Counted from the first letter of the stretch, positions 24,176-33,888 are shown. The stretch is DNA of 64,000 nt from Mesorhizobium sp. (GCA_004020315.1 SAQG01000034.1:1-64000); one strand, 5' to 3'. Made by a program: numbers and translations. Notes: generated from the letters alone by a model not told the origin.

Positions 24176-27100
24176 TTACCTCGCTCCGTCCCAAGAGCCT
24201 TGCCATAGCTCGAACGTTGTACCCTCTCGTTGAACCAACGCCATTCCGCCCACCACGGCAACGGGACGCGCGAATGGTATCTTCCGCGACCACTTGTCAT
24301 CGGTTGGCACGCCGAATCCGAGCCCCCCTTCGTAAGCAGTTAAAACACGCCCGCGTGCGTCAAGGGCGAAATTCGAGAACGGTTGGGCACCCACGAAATC
24401 GCCATCGAGGGGGTTGAAGACGGTCTCCGCTACTGTATTGCATGCCTTGCAGCGCCACGCGCTTGATATTTCGCCATCCGCAGATACTGACCAAGTCGTA
24501 AGATCGAGCGCATCGGTTCCTTGCCGCGCGATGGTAACGCTCTTCCCGTCGGCGGAAAAGCTAATAGAAGCCCCGTCGCATTCGCCGATGCGCGTCGTCG
24601 GTCCGCAGTCGTCGAGGTAGGTCGATTCCCCTGTCGGACCTACGTAGGCAAAACCAGTTTCCCGCCGGTGAACAAAGCCGCCTCGCAGCCTTGCGACAAT
24701 GCTGCCCGGATCGCGTATCTTGTCCTGGCTTAACGAAATTTGCCCAGCCGCGTCGACCGTCACCATCTCGACCGCCGCGGGTGCCGCCAGTGCGAGAGAC
24801 GCATCGTATTCTTGACGCGTCAATAGGGGATCGGGAGAGGTCTGCTGGGATTTGAGGTCCGCAGTAACGAAAGTCGCACGGGGTTGGTCGGAGATAAGAT
24901 GACCTGCAGGTTGGCGTAGGAAGATCCAATCGGCTTGCGAACCCGATTGCTGTACCGGCCGAGGCAGCTCGTAACTAAGTCCCGATCCCTTTTTCGCTTC
25001 GAGATACGTCGTCACAGAAAGGACGCCACCCGAGTCAGGATCGCGCGCGATCAGGAAAAATCCGCCATTCTCCGACCCGAGGATTGGAACGATCTCTGTC
25101 ACAGGCTCCCCCGCCTTCGTGGTTCCGCCGGGAAAATTGTCAATCTCGGCAGAGTTCACCACGTCCCATAGGCGGACTTTGTTCGCTTGGCGATCGCGAA
25201 CCGTCATATGCTTTCCACCGGGCAGCAGCACTGCATCCCCATGACGCCAGGTCGCCGCCCGCTGTTCCGCTAACCGCGCGCCCCGAACGGAATGCACTTG
25301 CAGAACTGCCGGAAGTTCTTTCGCAAGAAGTATCAGCGGTGCGTCAGGCGCTTGACCAGATGGCCCTTGGCTCGTTACCGCCAGCCCTTCAAACGGCAGT
25401 CGAGCGACGAACTTCAGCGTCTTCATCTGCGGGCCGGGGGCATCGAGGTATTTGTCTACTGTAACGGCGGACAGGTAAACATCGGCGATGTCGAGGGAGG
25501 AGATGGAGTCGGTCATTCCCGCTTCATCTTTGGGAAGGACAGCTAACCTGCTTCCGCCGACAGCGTAGATGGATGCATCCGCGTCAAGAACAATGACTTT
25601 GAGGTCGCCGCCAGCGACCGGTAGGATCGCGAGGTACTTCGAGGCTCGCTGCAACGCGTAGCGCCCGTCCTGAGTGAAGAGCAATTCTGCCGTCGCCTCA
25701 GTCAGCGGTAGGAATTTGTGGGGCACTGAGCTGTCAGCCTCCGCTTTCGCGAGTTTCTCGACATCGGCGAGCATCACTTCGAAACCGGTTTGCAATTTGC
25801 GTAGGACCTGAACATGCGTTCCGGCCGGCGATACGGCGACGCGTTCGACGGTGGCAGATCCGACGTCCAGGTCAACGGCTTTCTCGTCTCGCCATATGGT
25901 CACCTTGCCTTCCGCGGCGAAACGAGCGAACGCCACTACCGGTACGTCTTCCGCTGCGCTCCATCTAGCGTCATCTTTGAAATCGGACGCCAGAACCGTT
26001 GCTGAGGCCGCTTCGATCCGCACCAATTCGCGTTTTGCCGAATCCAAGCCGATGAGACCTGGGCCGAAAAATCGCCCGTCATTGAGCACAAGGCCGGCGG
26101 GCAACGACACGACCTCCTCAGCGCTCAAGGAGCGCCGTGACGACCACGTCGAATATGACTGCGTCCCGTTGTTGAGGCGGCCCAACAGCAGTTCCCCGGT
26201 CGAATGCCTGAGCTGGAGCGGCAACAACAGGTCTGACGGCAAATAGCCTACCAGAACCCGAGACTTCGCAACCTCAGCCAGTGGCTGAAAGAAGGACGCC
26301 GTCAGGAAATGCGTCCCATCGCCCGAGACGGCGGTCGGGGTACCGTTGCCCTTTTTAGGAAGCTGAAGTCGTGCAAGTTCGAGTTTCGTGATGGCGCGTT
26401 GTTGGGCGGTCACGGTCCGGATCAGCCCCAGCACGCGCGCTTGGTCAACGTAAAGCTGCGCAATCTCCTCCCTCTCGGCTGCGTCGACCGGATGTCCGCC
26501 CAGCTCATATTCTGCCCAGATGGCGAGCGCCTTCTCGAAGAATCCGTTCGCAGCCTCGACATCCGCTAGATCGACCGCAGCTCGGTCCTTGAGCATGATC
26601 TGCCCTCCATTGCGGAGCGACTGCGCGAGGCCTCTCAGCGTGTCTTTGTCCTTTTTACCCGTGTCGTAGTCTTCACTGAATTTCTTGAGATTCTCGGCGC
26701 CACGTTCCTTGGCCTGAGCCAAATTCCCTGCATCGATATGATATCGAACTAAGTCGTTACGGGCGTCGACGTTCTCCTGATCAAGGGACACGGCATATTC
26801 TAGGATCTGCCTGAGGTCTTCGTTCTTAATCCCAGAGTCGGTCCGATGATGCTCGCGCGCATGCTGCACCAACAGCCTAGCGGCAAGATCCACTCGCTGG
26901 CGCGGCTTGATAGTTCGATCCGATACTTCGCTGCGCATGAAGCGATCAATGACGTCGGGCCCTGAGATCTCGCTGTAGCTGCGCTTCCGAGCCAGATAGC
27001 GCTCCAGCATCTTCTCGCGCGCGCTTGTGTCTATCCCGACGATATCGACGACATACTCTCCTTGGCTGCAATGTTCTCCGTTGCGGTGGGGATCGCATGG

Positions 27101-27670
27101 GCGCCGCACGATATCCGGATAGGCGTCGCCGCTCTTGTACTTAGCGGCAACACGCCCTCTCAAAGTGTAGCCGCGGGTGAAAGCCCCCTGAATATCGGCA
27201 TCGTCGAGGAGTATAGAGAATTCGTTAGCACCAGCAGGCAAGTGCGTCGACGCATCAAAGGGATCGGTATTCGCGCCAATACGAGATGGTATGGTCTTGA
27301 CCGGGGCAGCCATGGGCCCGCCCTGTTGTCCGGCTTCAAACAGATCGAGAATCAGCGGCGCCGCATCCTGTTGGATTCCGCTTCCGGCGCTCCTTTTGAT
27401 GTATTCGCACCATACGCCACCGAACAATTCGGTAAAGCACTCTCGGTCTTCGTACATCCGCCGCATTACATCGACGCGGAAGTCGATCCTGAAAATGACC
27501 TTCGTTCCAGGGTAAAACTTGAGGTCGTCCAGAAAGACAGGTCGTAGGGAATCGTCGCGGACGTTTATTCGTCCATCGACAATGCGAACCGCATCCTGCG
27601 CTCGTCCCAGGCCGGATAGGCCGACGAAGAGCGAAGCAGCGGTCAGCGTACAGGCCAGCAGACGATTCAT
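24176..27670 (-). CDS. Large exported protein: helical repeats plus beta-propeller-like region
   Basis: The protein has 1,164 residues, with a signal peptide (MNRLLACTLTAASLFVGLSGLGRAQ). The N-terminal 200 residues are beta-rich with cysteine pairs. Residues about 220-430 look like TPR-type helices (NEDLRQILEYAVSLDQENVD, NDLVRYHIDAGNLAQAKERG). The remainder has repeated strands of WD40/propeller character (FTQDGRYALQRAS, ISFSADGKSVTIARQG, VNSAEIDNFPGG). I know of no named family. Its ATG overlaps the stop of the upstream gene by 4 bases. It is presumably a periplasmic scaffold or sensor of the same system. Confidence 0.7.
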   Translation of the reverse strand: MNRLLACTLTAASLFVGLSGLGRAQDAVRIVDGRINVRDDSLRPVFLDDLKFYPGTKVIFRIDFRVDVMRRMYEDRECFTELFGGVWCEYIKRSAGSGIQQDAAPLILDLFEAGQQGGPMAAPVKTIPSRIGANTDPFDASTHLPAGANEFSILLDDADIQGAFTRGYTLRGRVAAKYKSGDAYPDIVRRPCDPHRNGEHCSQGEYVVDIVGIDTSAREKMLERYLARKRSYSEISGPDVIDRFMRSEVSDRTIKPRQRVDLAARLLVQHAREHHRTDSGIKNEDLRQILEYAVSLDQENVDARNDLVRYHIDAGNLAQAKERGAENLKKFSEDYDTGKKDKDTLRGLAQSLRNGGQIMLKDRAAVDLADVEAANGFFEKALAIWAEYELGGHPVDAAEREEIAQLYVDQARVLGLIRTVTAQQRAITKLELARLQLPKKGNGTPTAVSGDGTHFLTASFFQPLAEVAKSRVLVGYLPSDLLLPLQLRHSTGELLLGRLNNGTQSYSTWSSRRSLSAEEVVSLPAGLVLNDGRFFGPGLIGLDSAKRELVRIEAASATVLASDFKDDARWSAAEDVPVVAFARFAAEGKVTIWRDEKAVDLDVGSATVERVAVSPAGTHVQVLRKLQTGFEVMLADVEKLAKAEADSSVPHKFLPLTEATAELLFTQDGRYALQRASKYLAILPVAGGDLKVIVLDADASIYAVGGSRLAVLPKDEAGMTDSISSLDIADVYLSAVTVDKYLDAPGPQMKTLKFVARLPFEGLAVTSQGPSGQAPDAPLILLAKELPAVLQVHSVRGARLAEQRAATWRHGDAVLLPGGKHMTVRDRQANKVRLWDVVNSAEIDNFPGGTTKAGEPVTEIVPILGSENGGFFLIARDPDSGGVLSVTTYLEAKKGSGLSYELPRPVQQSGSQADWIFLRQPAGHLISDQPRATFVTADLKSQQTSPDPLLTRQEYDASLALAAPAAVEMVTVDAAGQISLSQDKIRDPGSIVARLRGGFVHRRETGFAYVGPTGESTYLDDCGPTTRIGECDGASISFSADGKSVTIARQGTDALDLTTWSVSADGEISSAWRCKACNTVAETVFNPLDGDFVGAQPFSNFALDARGRVLTAYEGGLGFGVPTDDKWSRKIPFARPVAVVGGMALVQREGTTFELWQGSWDGAR

Positions 27671-30600
27671 GGTCTGACCTCAAGGGCGCTGATCGGTCTC
27701 GGTGCGCTGCATTCGTTGGCCTTAAGCCGGGCAAACTCTGCCATCGCCAAGGTTTCGGCGTCGATAGCACCGGCCCCGTCGCTAGCGTTTCGCGTCTTGC
27801 TCGTGTAGTGGGAAATGAGCATCCGCTTCATGTCATCGTCGGACTTGCAGACTGCGACGACCGTAAGATCCGTGGTCAATGTTTGTGCCGTTTGCGCCAC
27901 TGCCGGTCGAGGACTGTCCGCGCTCAAGAGTTCTGCGCAAGGATCTTCAGGTTTTGGGGATTGCCTTGCGCTCAGGAGCGGAACGACCCCGAAAGGTATC
28001 TTGACTTGGCCTTTTGCGGGCAGCGAAACCCGAGTGGCAAGCCCATCAATACTGACTAGGGCGTCGGGCTTGTCGTTCTGCCAAACGATGGCGGGCTCGA
28101 AGAGCCCTGGCGGCCCGTCCTTGGTCGTATCTAGGTATTGCCGCTCGGTCGCTATGTTTGCGCGGTCGATGTATCGGTAGCCGAACCGGATCCAGATCTC
28201 GTCCGATTTGAGATTCTCCTCCACCGGGTCGAGCGTCATTCTCCAGGCCGAATAGAGCGGGTATCCTTCGAACTCCCGAATGCGGCCCGTTGCCTGCCAA
28301 CTCCGCAGCAGCTCCTGCATGTCGAAGAGTTCCGGCGTGGCATGGCCCCAGCGCTGCACCGGAAGAAGAACCTCGCGGGTGACAGCACCGTTGCTTTGTA
28401 TGTAGCCCACCCCCGGGTGAGAAAGCAGCACCCGGGTCAGCGCACTCGATCGGCCGCTGGGCCAGCGCGTGCCGACCCGGACATCGACAACGCGAACGTT
28501 GTCGATCGCAATCGGGACGAAACGTCCATCCGGCTGCAGGAACAGAGTGAGGCTCAAAGGTTGGTTCGATCCCGAACCTTGCCAACGACGCAGTCGGCGC
28601 AGGTCCTCCGCCGATAAAAGGTCGGTCAATCGGATGGCATCCGTCTGGTGGACCTGACCGAGGGCTCCGACCCCGGTTGAACATCCCAGCCTTTGACAGA
28701 GATCCTTGGACAAACGAACCAACTGGCGCCAATGCACCATGAGCCCGTCGACATCGGTTCTGGTGCTCTCCCGCTCGCGGTTCAGCCAGTCGAACAGGTG
28801 GATTTCCGAATCCAAGGCGAGGCGCAGGTTCTGCGGATCGGTCTTGACCAGTTCCGCAATCACGCCCCGCGGGCTGTTCCTGCGGCCGGCCCAGAGGCCG
28901 AGCGAACGATCCAAGCCGTCAAATTCCTCACGCATGCGCTCGGCAATGTAGAACGCAAGCTTCCTGCGGATGACGATATAGCTGCGCTCCTTGTCCTGAT
29001 TGGCCCCGACCTGCGTCACGGCGAACCGATAGCTCTCGTACTGCGCCTTGGCGGAAGCCTTCATGATCTCGGATATCTCGCGCTCCTTGCCGAGCACGAC
29101 CTGCTTGAGACGGGCCTCGCTGATCATCTCAATGAGTTGCAGCTCTTCCGAGAGATTCGCCTGCAATTCGGACGCCAAGCGTTTCGCCTTGTCGATCGCA
29201 TCGCCAAAGGCGAAGAAGGACTTGACCACCTCGACCGCAACGCCCGCACCAGGAACGACAGCGTTCAGTGCCATCAGTGCCACCTGCTCCGCCACGGCTT
29301 CTTCCGCCGAACGGTTCTGTCCCGCTGCAATGGGATTTGCTTGCGGAGGGCTGCCGGCATATTGGCGAAGGTCCAATTCCGCCTGCTCTTGACTGCCCGT
29401 CTCCCATTCTGCAGCATAGACCGAGCCGACATGCATGCTGGTGATCTTGTCGACCACACGCTGGCGATCTTGCTCCGAAGGGAGAGAACGCAGAACCGAT
29501 TGCCAGGCCCTGTTCTTCAGCTCGGACTTGCGTTGGGCAGCATCGGCCGTACGGCCGGGCACGTCGAGCGACCGGCGCAGCGCGCCTTCGAGGGCATCCT
29601 CGGGCAACCGTTTCAACAGCAGCTGCCGCAGATCGCCTTCGGCACGCCTCAAACGCTCGAGTTCATTCTCGAAAGCTTCCTTAGCGGACGCGCCGTATCG
29701 TTCGATGTCATAGTTGGCCGGGAGACCTCCGAGATCAGGCAGAGAGATCGTCGCGACCGGGGAGCGCGGCGGTGCCGATCGGTCGTAAAAATCGACCCTG
29801 TCGCGGCGCACGATGATACGCTCTTTGATGAGGCGCAGGCCGTGCTCCCGCAATTTTTCCTGCAGGCTGCTGCGATCTGGGACAGCGGCAATGCGCGACA
29901 AATCCTCGACCAGCGTGGCCGGAAGTCGCTCCAGGACGGACTTCGGCCACGAGCGAAGAACCTGGTCGAGTAGTTGCTCGACGGCCTTGTCGTCCAGCTT
30001 CAGCTTAGCGATCTCGCCTAGAAGCTTGGCATATTCCGGCCCGATCCGGCTTTCAGCTGCGTCGGCGGACGTTTTGACGTATCGATCTATCTCGGAGCGG
30101 ATGTATTCACGGGCGAAGTTGGCGTCGCTGGCGAGATAGCGCTCCGCACCTTCACGGACACGGCGGACAAGATCGGGGTCGTCGAAAGAATGCACTAGCT
30201 CGACGGCGCCCATTACCGGCTTGGCAGCACGTATCTTGTCTGCCCACTCACGCTTTGTCTTGTCGTCCAGCTTGGCGAATATCTGCTCGCCAACTTTGGC
30301 CAACCCTTCGATGGACGGGTTGCGGAACGTCCGGGCCGCCAATTCTACATCGGCTTTATAACCTTCCAACTGACGCTTTACTTCCTGCCCTCGCCGAACC
30401 AGCTCTTGGCCCTGTTTGACATATCCTGCGATGACCTCGTTGCTTGAACTGACTTGCGCAAGCGCGCTTGAGAATTCAGCCGATTGAAGCAGATCCGAAT
30501 TGGTGACAGCCGACAAGACGGCCTTATCGAGCTTGCCGTCCTTGACCGACTGCACCACGTCAGGCGGTACACCTAGGGACGAGGCTGCAGCATTCACGAG

Positions 30601-31347
30601 CGCCTTGTTCAATTGGGACGACGCCGCGCGTGCCTGAGCCACAGCGGCAGCCAGCTGATTTTCGAGGCGCTGCCGATTCGCCTTCAGTTCGCCGATCCGG
30701 CCGTCGAGAGCGTCCTGCCTATCCTCCTGAAAGGTCCGCTCGATCGCGATCCGCTGTTGATTGACGGTCTCGGCCTGCACCCTGCCGTCTATCTCACGAG
30801 AGATCGCTTCAATCTTGCCGGTCTCGACATCGGCGGCTCCGATCTGACGCGACGCAACCGTGATCTCCGCGCTGACCTTTTCATAGTCCGACAACAGGCT
30901 TTCGAGCGCAGCTAACCGCGGAGCTGGCAGATCGGGGGTGAGCGTTTGGACCGCGCCCCAATAGTCGATACCGCGATCTAACAAAAGCAAACGGTACTCG
31001 ATATCGGCTTTCAACAGCTCCAGCGCGTTTGCCTTGGCAGTTGACAGCTGTAATCCTCCGCTCACTTCATCCCTTGCCGTGCAATAAGCCCGTTTTGCTT
31101 GGGTCGGATCGTTTGCAAGGAAGCGCTCGTCCGCCAGGTTCTTCCTGGCAAGAGCGATCTCAAGGGTCAGTGAATCGTAGCTGATCGGATCGTCCCGGAT
31201 TGTGTCTGTGGCGCCCTCCCGCTGCGGCTTACCGTCCGGTCCTTGAGTGGCTTGAGCACGCACACCAGGCGCGACAATGCACATCGCTGCACTGACCACT
31301 AGGATACTGACCAAACGCGTCGGCAGCCGCCCTGTGAAATCCCGCAT
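27667..31347 (-). CDS. Large exported coiled-coil protein, first major gene of the operon
   Basis: The protein has 1,226 residues, with a long signal peptide ending near GVRAQA (residue about 33). The sequence is helix-rich and highly charged, with coiled-coil stretches such as ALDGRIGELKANRQRLENQL near residues 215-235, more helices to about 850, and a final beta-rich domain of about 300 residues (IDNVRVVDVRVGTRWPSG, DEIWIRFGYRYID). A GGGGTGAGG ribosome site precedes the ATG. I do not recognise the family. Architecture and position suggest a structural periplasmic or surface component. About 250 bases upstream are free for a promoter. Confidence 0.7.
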   Translation of the reverse strand: MRDFTGRLPTRLVSILVVSAAMCIVAPGVRAQATQGPDGKPQREGATDTIRDDPISYDSLTLEIALARKNLADERFLANDPTQAKRAYCTARDEVSGGLQLSTAKANALELLKADIEYRLLLLDRGIDYWGAVQTLTPDLPAPRLAALESLLSDYEKVSAEITVASRQIGAADVETGKIEAISREIDGRVQAETVNQQRIAIERTFQEDRQDALDGRIGELKANRQRLENQLAAAVAQARAASSQLNKALVNAAASSLGVPPDVVQSVKDGKLDKAVLSAVTNSDLLQSAEFSSALAQVSSSNEVIAGYVKQGQELVRRGQEVKRQLEGYKADVELAARTFRNPSIEGLAKVGEQIFAKLDDKTKREWADKIRAAKPVMGAVELVHSFDDPDLVRRVREGAERYLASDANFAREYIRSEIDRYVKTSADAAESRIGPEYAKLLGEIAKLKLDDKAVEQLLDQVLRSWPKSVLERLPATLVEDLSRIAAVPDRSSLQEKLREHGLRLIKERIIVRRDRVDFYDRSAPPRSPVATISLPDLGGLPANYDIERYGASAKEAFENELERLRRAEGDLRQLLLKRLPEDALEGALRRSLDVPGRTADAAQRKSELKNRAWQSVLRSLPSEQDRQRVVDKITSMHVGSVYAAEWETGSQEQAELDLRQYAGSPPQANPIAAGQNRSAEEAVAEQVALMALNAVVPGAGVAVEVVKSFFAFGDAIDKAKRLASELQANLSEELQLIEMISEARLKQVVLGKEREISEIMKASAKAQYESYRFAVTQVGANQDKERSYIVIRRKLAFYIAERMREEFDGLDRSLGLWAGRRNSPRGVIAELVKTDPQNLRLALDSEIHLFDWLNRERESTRTDVDGLMVHWRQLVRLSKDLCQRLGCSTGVGALGQVHQTDAIRLTDLLSAEDLRRLRRWQGSGSNQPLSLTLFLQPDGRFVPIAIDNVRVVDVRVGTRWPSGRSSALTRVLLSHPGVGYIQSNGAVTREVLLPVQRWGHATPELFDMQELLRSWQATGRIREFEGYPLYSAWRMTLDPVEENLKSDEIWIRFGYRYIDRANIATERQYLDTTKDGPPGLFEPAIVWQNDKPDALVSIDGLATRVSLPAKGQVKIPFGVVPLLSARQSPKPEDPCAELLSADSPRPAVAQTAQTLTTDLTVVAVCKSDDDMKRMLISHYTSKTRNASDGAGAIDAETLAMAEFARLKANECSAPRPISALEVRP

Positions 31348-31603
31348 TTCCTCACCCCCAAGCAGGGCCGTTATCTCAGAAACGGGCTCTGCGCCTAATT
31401 CAAGCCGCGAATGGTGTGTCGTTGAAGGAGTATTGGTGCGAATTGTACTAGGAGGTAAGCGGTCGGCGTCGCGGAACCGTAGAACGATGTACTTACGGCG
31501 GTAAGTTCGTATCGTTCACCCAAGGATGGCCGCGCCATCTCATCCTCCTTCGACCTACCGTCCCGAGGACAAGGTAGCTAAGGCTTCTTCCCAGCGACGG
31601 CGA
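31348..31603 (-). promoter_or_regulatory. Probable promoter region of the large operon
   Basis: This is the only sizeable non-coding gap upstream of the first large gene. Within it on the minus strand are a TTGAAT element and a downstream GAGATAAC, but I cannot fix a promoter from these. A GGTAAG...TTACC-like inverted motif lies near 31455-31500. The placement is by context. Confidence 0.3.
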
Positions 31604-31915
31604 TTACGGGTTTGGATTCAATGTTACCCCTTTAGCTTTGCACGCCTTGACCGAGTCACCGTCATAAGTATAGCACTTCTTTGCTTCCCCTGCATTTTCC
31701 GCTTTAAGTGCTTTAGCTTCCTTGCACGCTTCTTCCAAAGTCGGCTTTGTTACCAAGATATCTGGGTATTGCGGTGCACGGCCGGTCGAAACCCTGACAA
31801 TGCAAATACCTCCCCCTGCTGGCCCGCGGAATACAGATTGATCGGCCAACGCTGCCGACGCTAAGCCAGCGTATCCTGCGACAAAATATATGAGAAAAGT
31901 GAACGTTCCCCTCAA
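31604..31915 (-). CDS. Small exported cysteine-containing protein
   Basis: A 103-residue protein with a signal peptide (FLIYFVAGYAGLASAALA). The mature part of about 80 residues contains three cysteines (GGGICIVRV, EEACKEAKAL, KKCYTYDGD, with a fourth in KACKAKG). I do not recognise the family. It precedes the large exported-protein operon on the same strand with a 256-base gap, so it may be a lead gene or an independent one. Confidence 0.55.
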   Translation of the reverse strand: MRGTFTFLIYFVAGYAGLASAALADQSVFRGPAGGGICIVRVSTGRAPQYPDILVTKPTLEEACKEAKALKAENAGEAKKCYTYDGDSVKACKAKGVTLNPNP

Positions 31916-31984
31916 AGCTTATCCTCCCCCGTTCCTTCGAATTTACAATGCTTTTTCTTGTTTCGTTAGTCAAGTGGGCGTTGC

Positions 31985-32690
31985 TCGTTTAACGGTATAA
32001 CAGTGGCCGTAGTTATCAGTAGTCGAAGCATGCGTGTCATTCGACCGTTTCTGGCCATGGAAGCCCGCTTCCGCGTTGCGGCCGCCGGCAGGCGGCTCCC
32101 CCGAGCCATCCTTCGGCTTGATGCTCTTCATCGATGCCCAGGCTTCGATCAGCGTGCCGTCGACCGAGAAGTGGTCCGTCGATAGAACCCTCTTCACCTT
32201 GGGCCGGGCCAGCACCGCGCTCAGGAACTTCGCCGCGATATCGCCCTCGAGCAGCCGGTCGCGGTTCTTCGAGAACACCGAATGATCCCAGGCCGCATCA
32301 TCGATGCCGATGCCGACGAACCAGCGGAACAGAAGGTCTGCGGAACAGAAGGTCGTATTCCAGCCGCTCCATCAAAGCCGCTCCGAGCGGATCGAATAGA
32401 ACGCCTGCAAAAGCATCGACCGCAGCAGCCTCTCCGGCGGATCGACGGCCGCCCGATCGGCGAATACAGCGCCGCAAACTCTCACTCCAGCCCCAACAGC
32501 GCCTCGTTCACGATCATGCGGATCGCGCGAAGCGGATGATTGCACCGAACCCGCGCCTCAAGATCACATAGCTGAACAGTTCGCCAGTTCGATCGTCGCT
32601 GCCGCGCACGCTTCACCCTCCGAATCCCTTCGGAGCCAGTGAATCACGATCACAGCCCAGCAGCGAGTGCCTTTTTCAACGACCTGCTAA
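31985..32690 (-). pseudogene. Truncated, frameshifted IS5-family transposase
   Basis: On the minus strand the frame MFSKNRDRLLEGDIAAKFLS then VLSTDHFSVDGTLIEAWASM is the DDE region of an IS5-type transposase. Upstream, RMIVNEALLGLE and EFAALYSPIGRPSI belong to the same gene but are broken by a stop and a frame change. The 3' half of the transposase is missing. A tandem duplication of CGGAACAGAAGGTC near 32328-32356 adds a further shift. A TTTTTCAACGACCTGCTAA end-like sequence lies near 32671. The element is dead. Confidence 0.8.
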
Positions 32691-33271
32691 AGGCGCACGA
32701 TCAACGTCTAACATCCGGCAAATTCGCCCGAAGGCGATGCAGTATACCTTACGTGCCGGAAACCAGCATAGGTCATCGGACTATGTCTTAAGCCTTGATT
32801 CTATTCTTTTTTTTTCGCTCAGTCCGTCCCATCCAACATTGGGCCGAACGGCAACCTAGCCGCTCTTCGATTGCTCGTAGTCCGTGGCGCTCTAATACGA
32901 AGGTCGGTTTTTGGGAGAGGAACTTGGTCCTCTTAAGGTCGCCTTTGGGTCATTGCTTCCGGTAGACCTTTCTCGAACCAAGGTCCAAAAGGGGTCGATT
33001 CGCCCTATAGGCGGTTCACTGAAATCACTCCGGCTGACTTCTGATCTCAGCGATCTGCTCCAGTTTTCTCCTGCGCGCTCTGGTTCACTTCTGCACTCTC
33101 AATGCCCAACAATAGTGCGTTCGCAGGACAGTCGCTCCAATTCGCTTCTGCATTTGAAACAAAGGCTCTCATGTCAGTTGGGCGTTGGGCGTAGATCGTC
33201 CGCATGACGAATAACATCGACCAAACTTCAAGCCACTGAGAGGGGAGAAAGGGCTCTGCCCTCTCTCCCCC
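32691..33271. other. Intergenic, no convincing gene
   Basis: About 580 bases. A 56-codon minus-strand frame ending at 33047 (starts MLFVMRTIYAQRPTDMRAFV) reads like protein sequence and could be a small gene or the end of one. Its ATGs lie at 33217 and 33205. I see no family match. Otherwise I find no feature. Confidence 0.3.
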
Positions 33272-33393
33272 ACAAGCAGAAAACCGGCTTTCCCCATGCT
33301 TCGGCCTACGGCCTGCAGCACCGGCCGGAATCCGCTCTGCGGACTCCGGCCGGCCCTTCGGGTGGGCGATCCCCCTTCCGGTTTTCTGCTTGT
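33272..33393. repeat. Nested inverted repeats, large potential stem-loop
   Basis: A perfect 16-bp outer repeat (ACAAGCAGAAAACCGG at 33272-33287 and its complement at 33378-33393) encloses an inner hairpin at 33321-33353. The inner stem pairs CCGGCCGGA with TCCGGCCGG and TCCGC with GCGGA around a 3-base loop. No coding frame explains the symmetry. It could be a structured RNA, a replication or transfer site, or a mobile-element scar. Confidence 0.6.
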
Positions 33394-33528
33394 CCCCCGT
33401 TCTCCCGGTCCTCGCCGGACGGGCAGGGGCAGGACGAGGCCTGCCCTGCCTTCTACTGGAAGGGAATGTCATCGGGCGATGAATATTCTCTGATTGTGGG
33501 CATCGAAAATTCCCTAGTTGGCGCTGCT

Positions 33529-33564
33529 GCCGCCAGTTCCGGGACGCGTCCCGGAACTGGCGGC
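33529..33564. repeat. Perfect 36-bp palindrome
   Basis: The 18-base arm GCCGCCAGTTCCGGGACG is followed immediately by its exact reverse complement with no spacer, centred between 33546 and 33547. It lies just upstream of an IS21 transposase fragment. Two element ends fused head to head is the simplest explanation. Confidence 0.75.
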
Positions 33565-33619
33565 TTTCGCCCCGGCTTCGATAGTCCGTTCCGATTTGAT
33601 CGGAATCGGAGCGGCGCTG

Positions 33620-33874
33620 GTGGTCCAACTTGGAGAACTTCTGATGATATTGGATCTACACCGTCAGGGCCTGTCCGTGACTGCGATCGCCCGGCGAACG
33701 GGCCGCGATCCCAAGACGGTCCGCAAATACATCGAGCGCGGGCTCGAACTCCCCGCCTATGGCCCGCGACAGGTGGGGCGGCCAAACAAGATCGCGCCCT
33801 TTGTCGACTACCTGCGCGAACGGGTCTCGGCCTTTCCCGATCTGAGCGGCGGCGCCATTCGGGTGATGCCATAG
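33620..33874 (+). pseudogene. IS21-family IstA transposase fragment (N-terminus only)
   Basis: The frame reads LMILDLHRQGLSVTAIARRT then GRDPKTVRKYIERGLE and APFVDYLRERVSAFPDLSG, the helix-turn-helix N-terminus of IS21-type IstA. After about 70 codons it leaves the family and stops. A full IstA is around 400-500 residues, and no IstB is present. It is a truncated remnant. Confidence 0.82.
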
Positions 33875-33888
33875 CGATGACGCTCAGG

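Noticed and set aside
14351..31347. Naming the stator operon a Zorya system
   Set aside because: Zorya also uses ZorA/ZorB-type proteins, but I find no OmpA-type domain in the ExbD-like proteins and no ZorC, ZorD or ZorE-like helicase or nuclease. The giant exported proteins are not Zorya components I know.
27667..31347. Reading the 1,226-residue protein as an insecticidal Tc-type toxin
   Set aside because: The helical, coiled-coil character is superficially similar, but the typical Tc C-terminal motifs are absent and a signal peptide is present.
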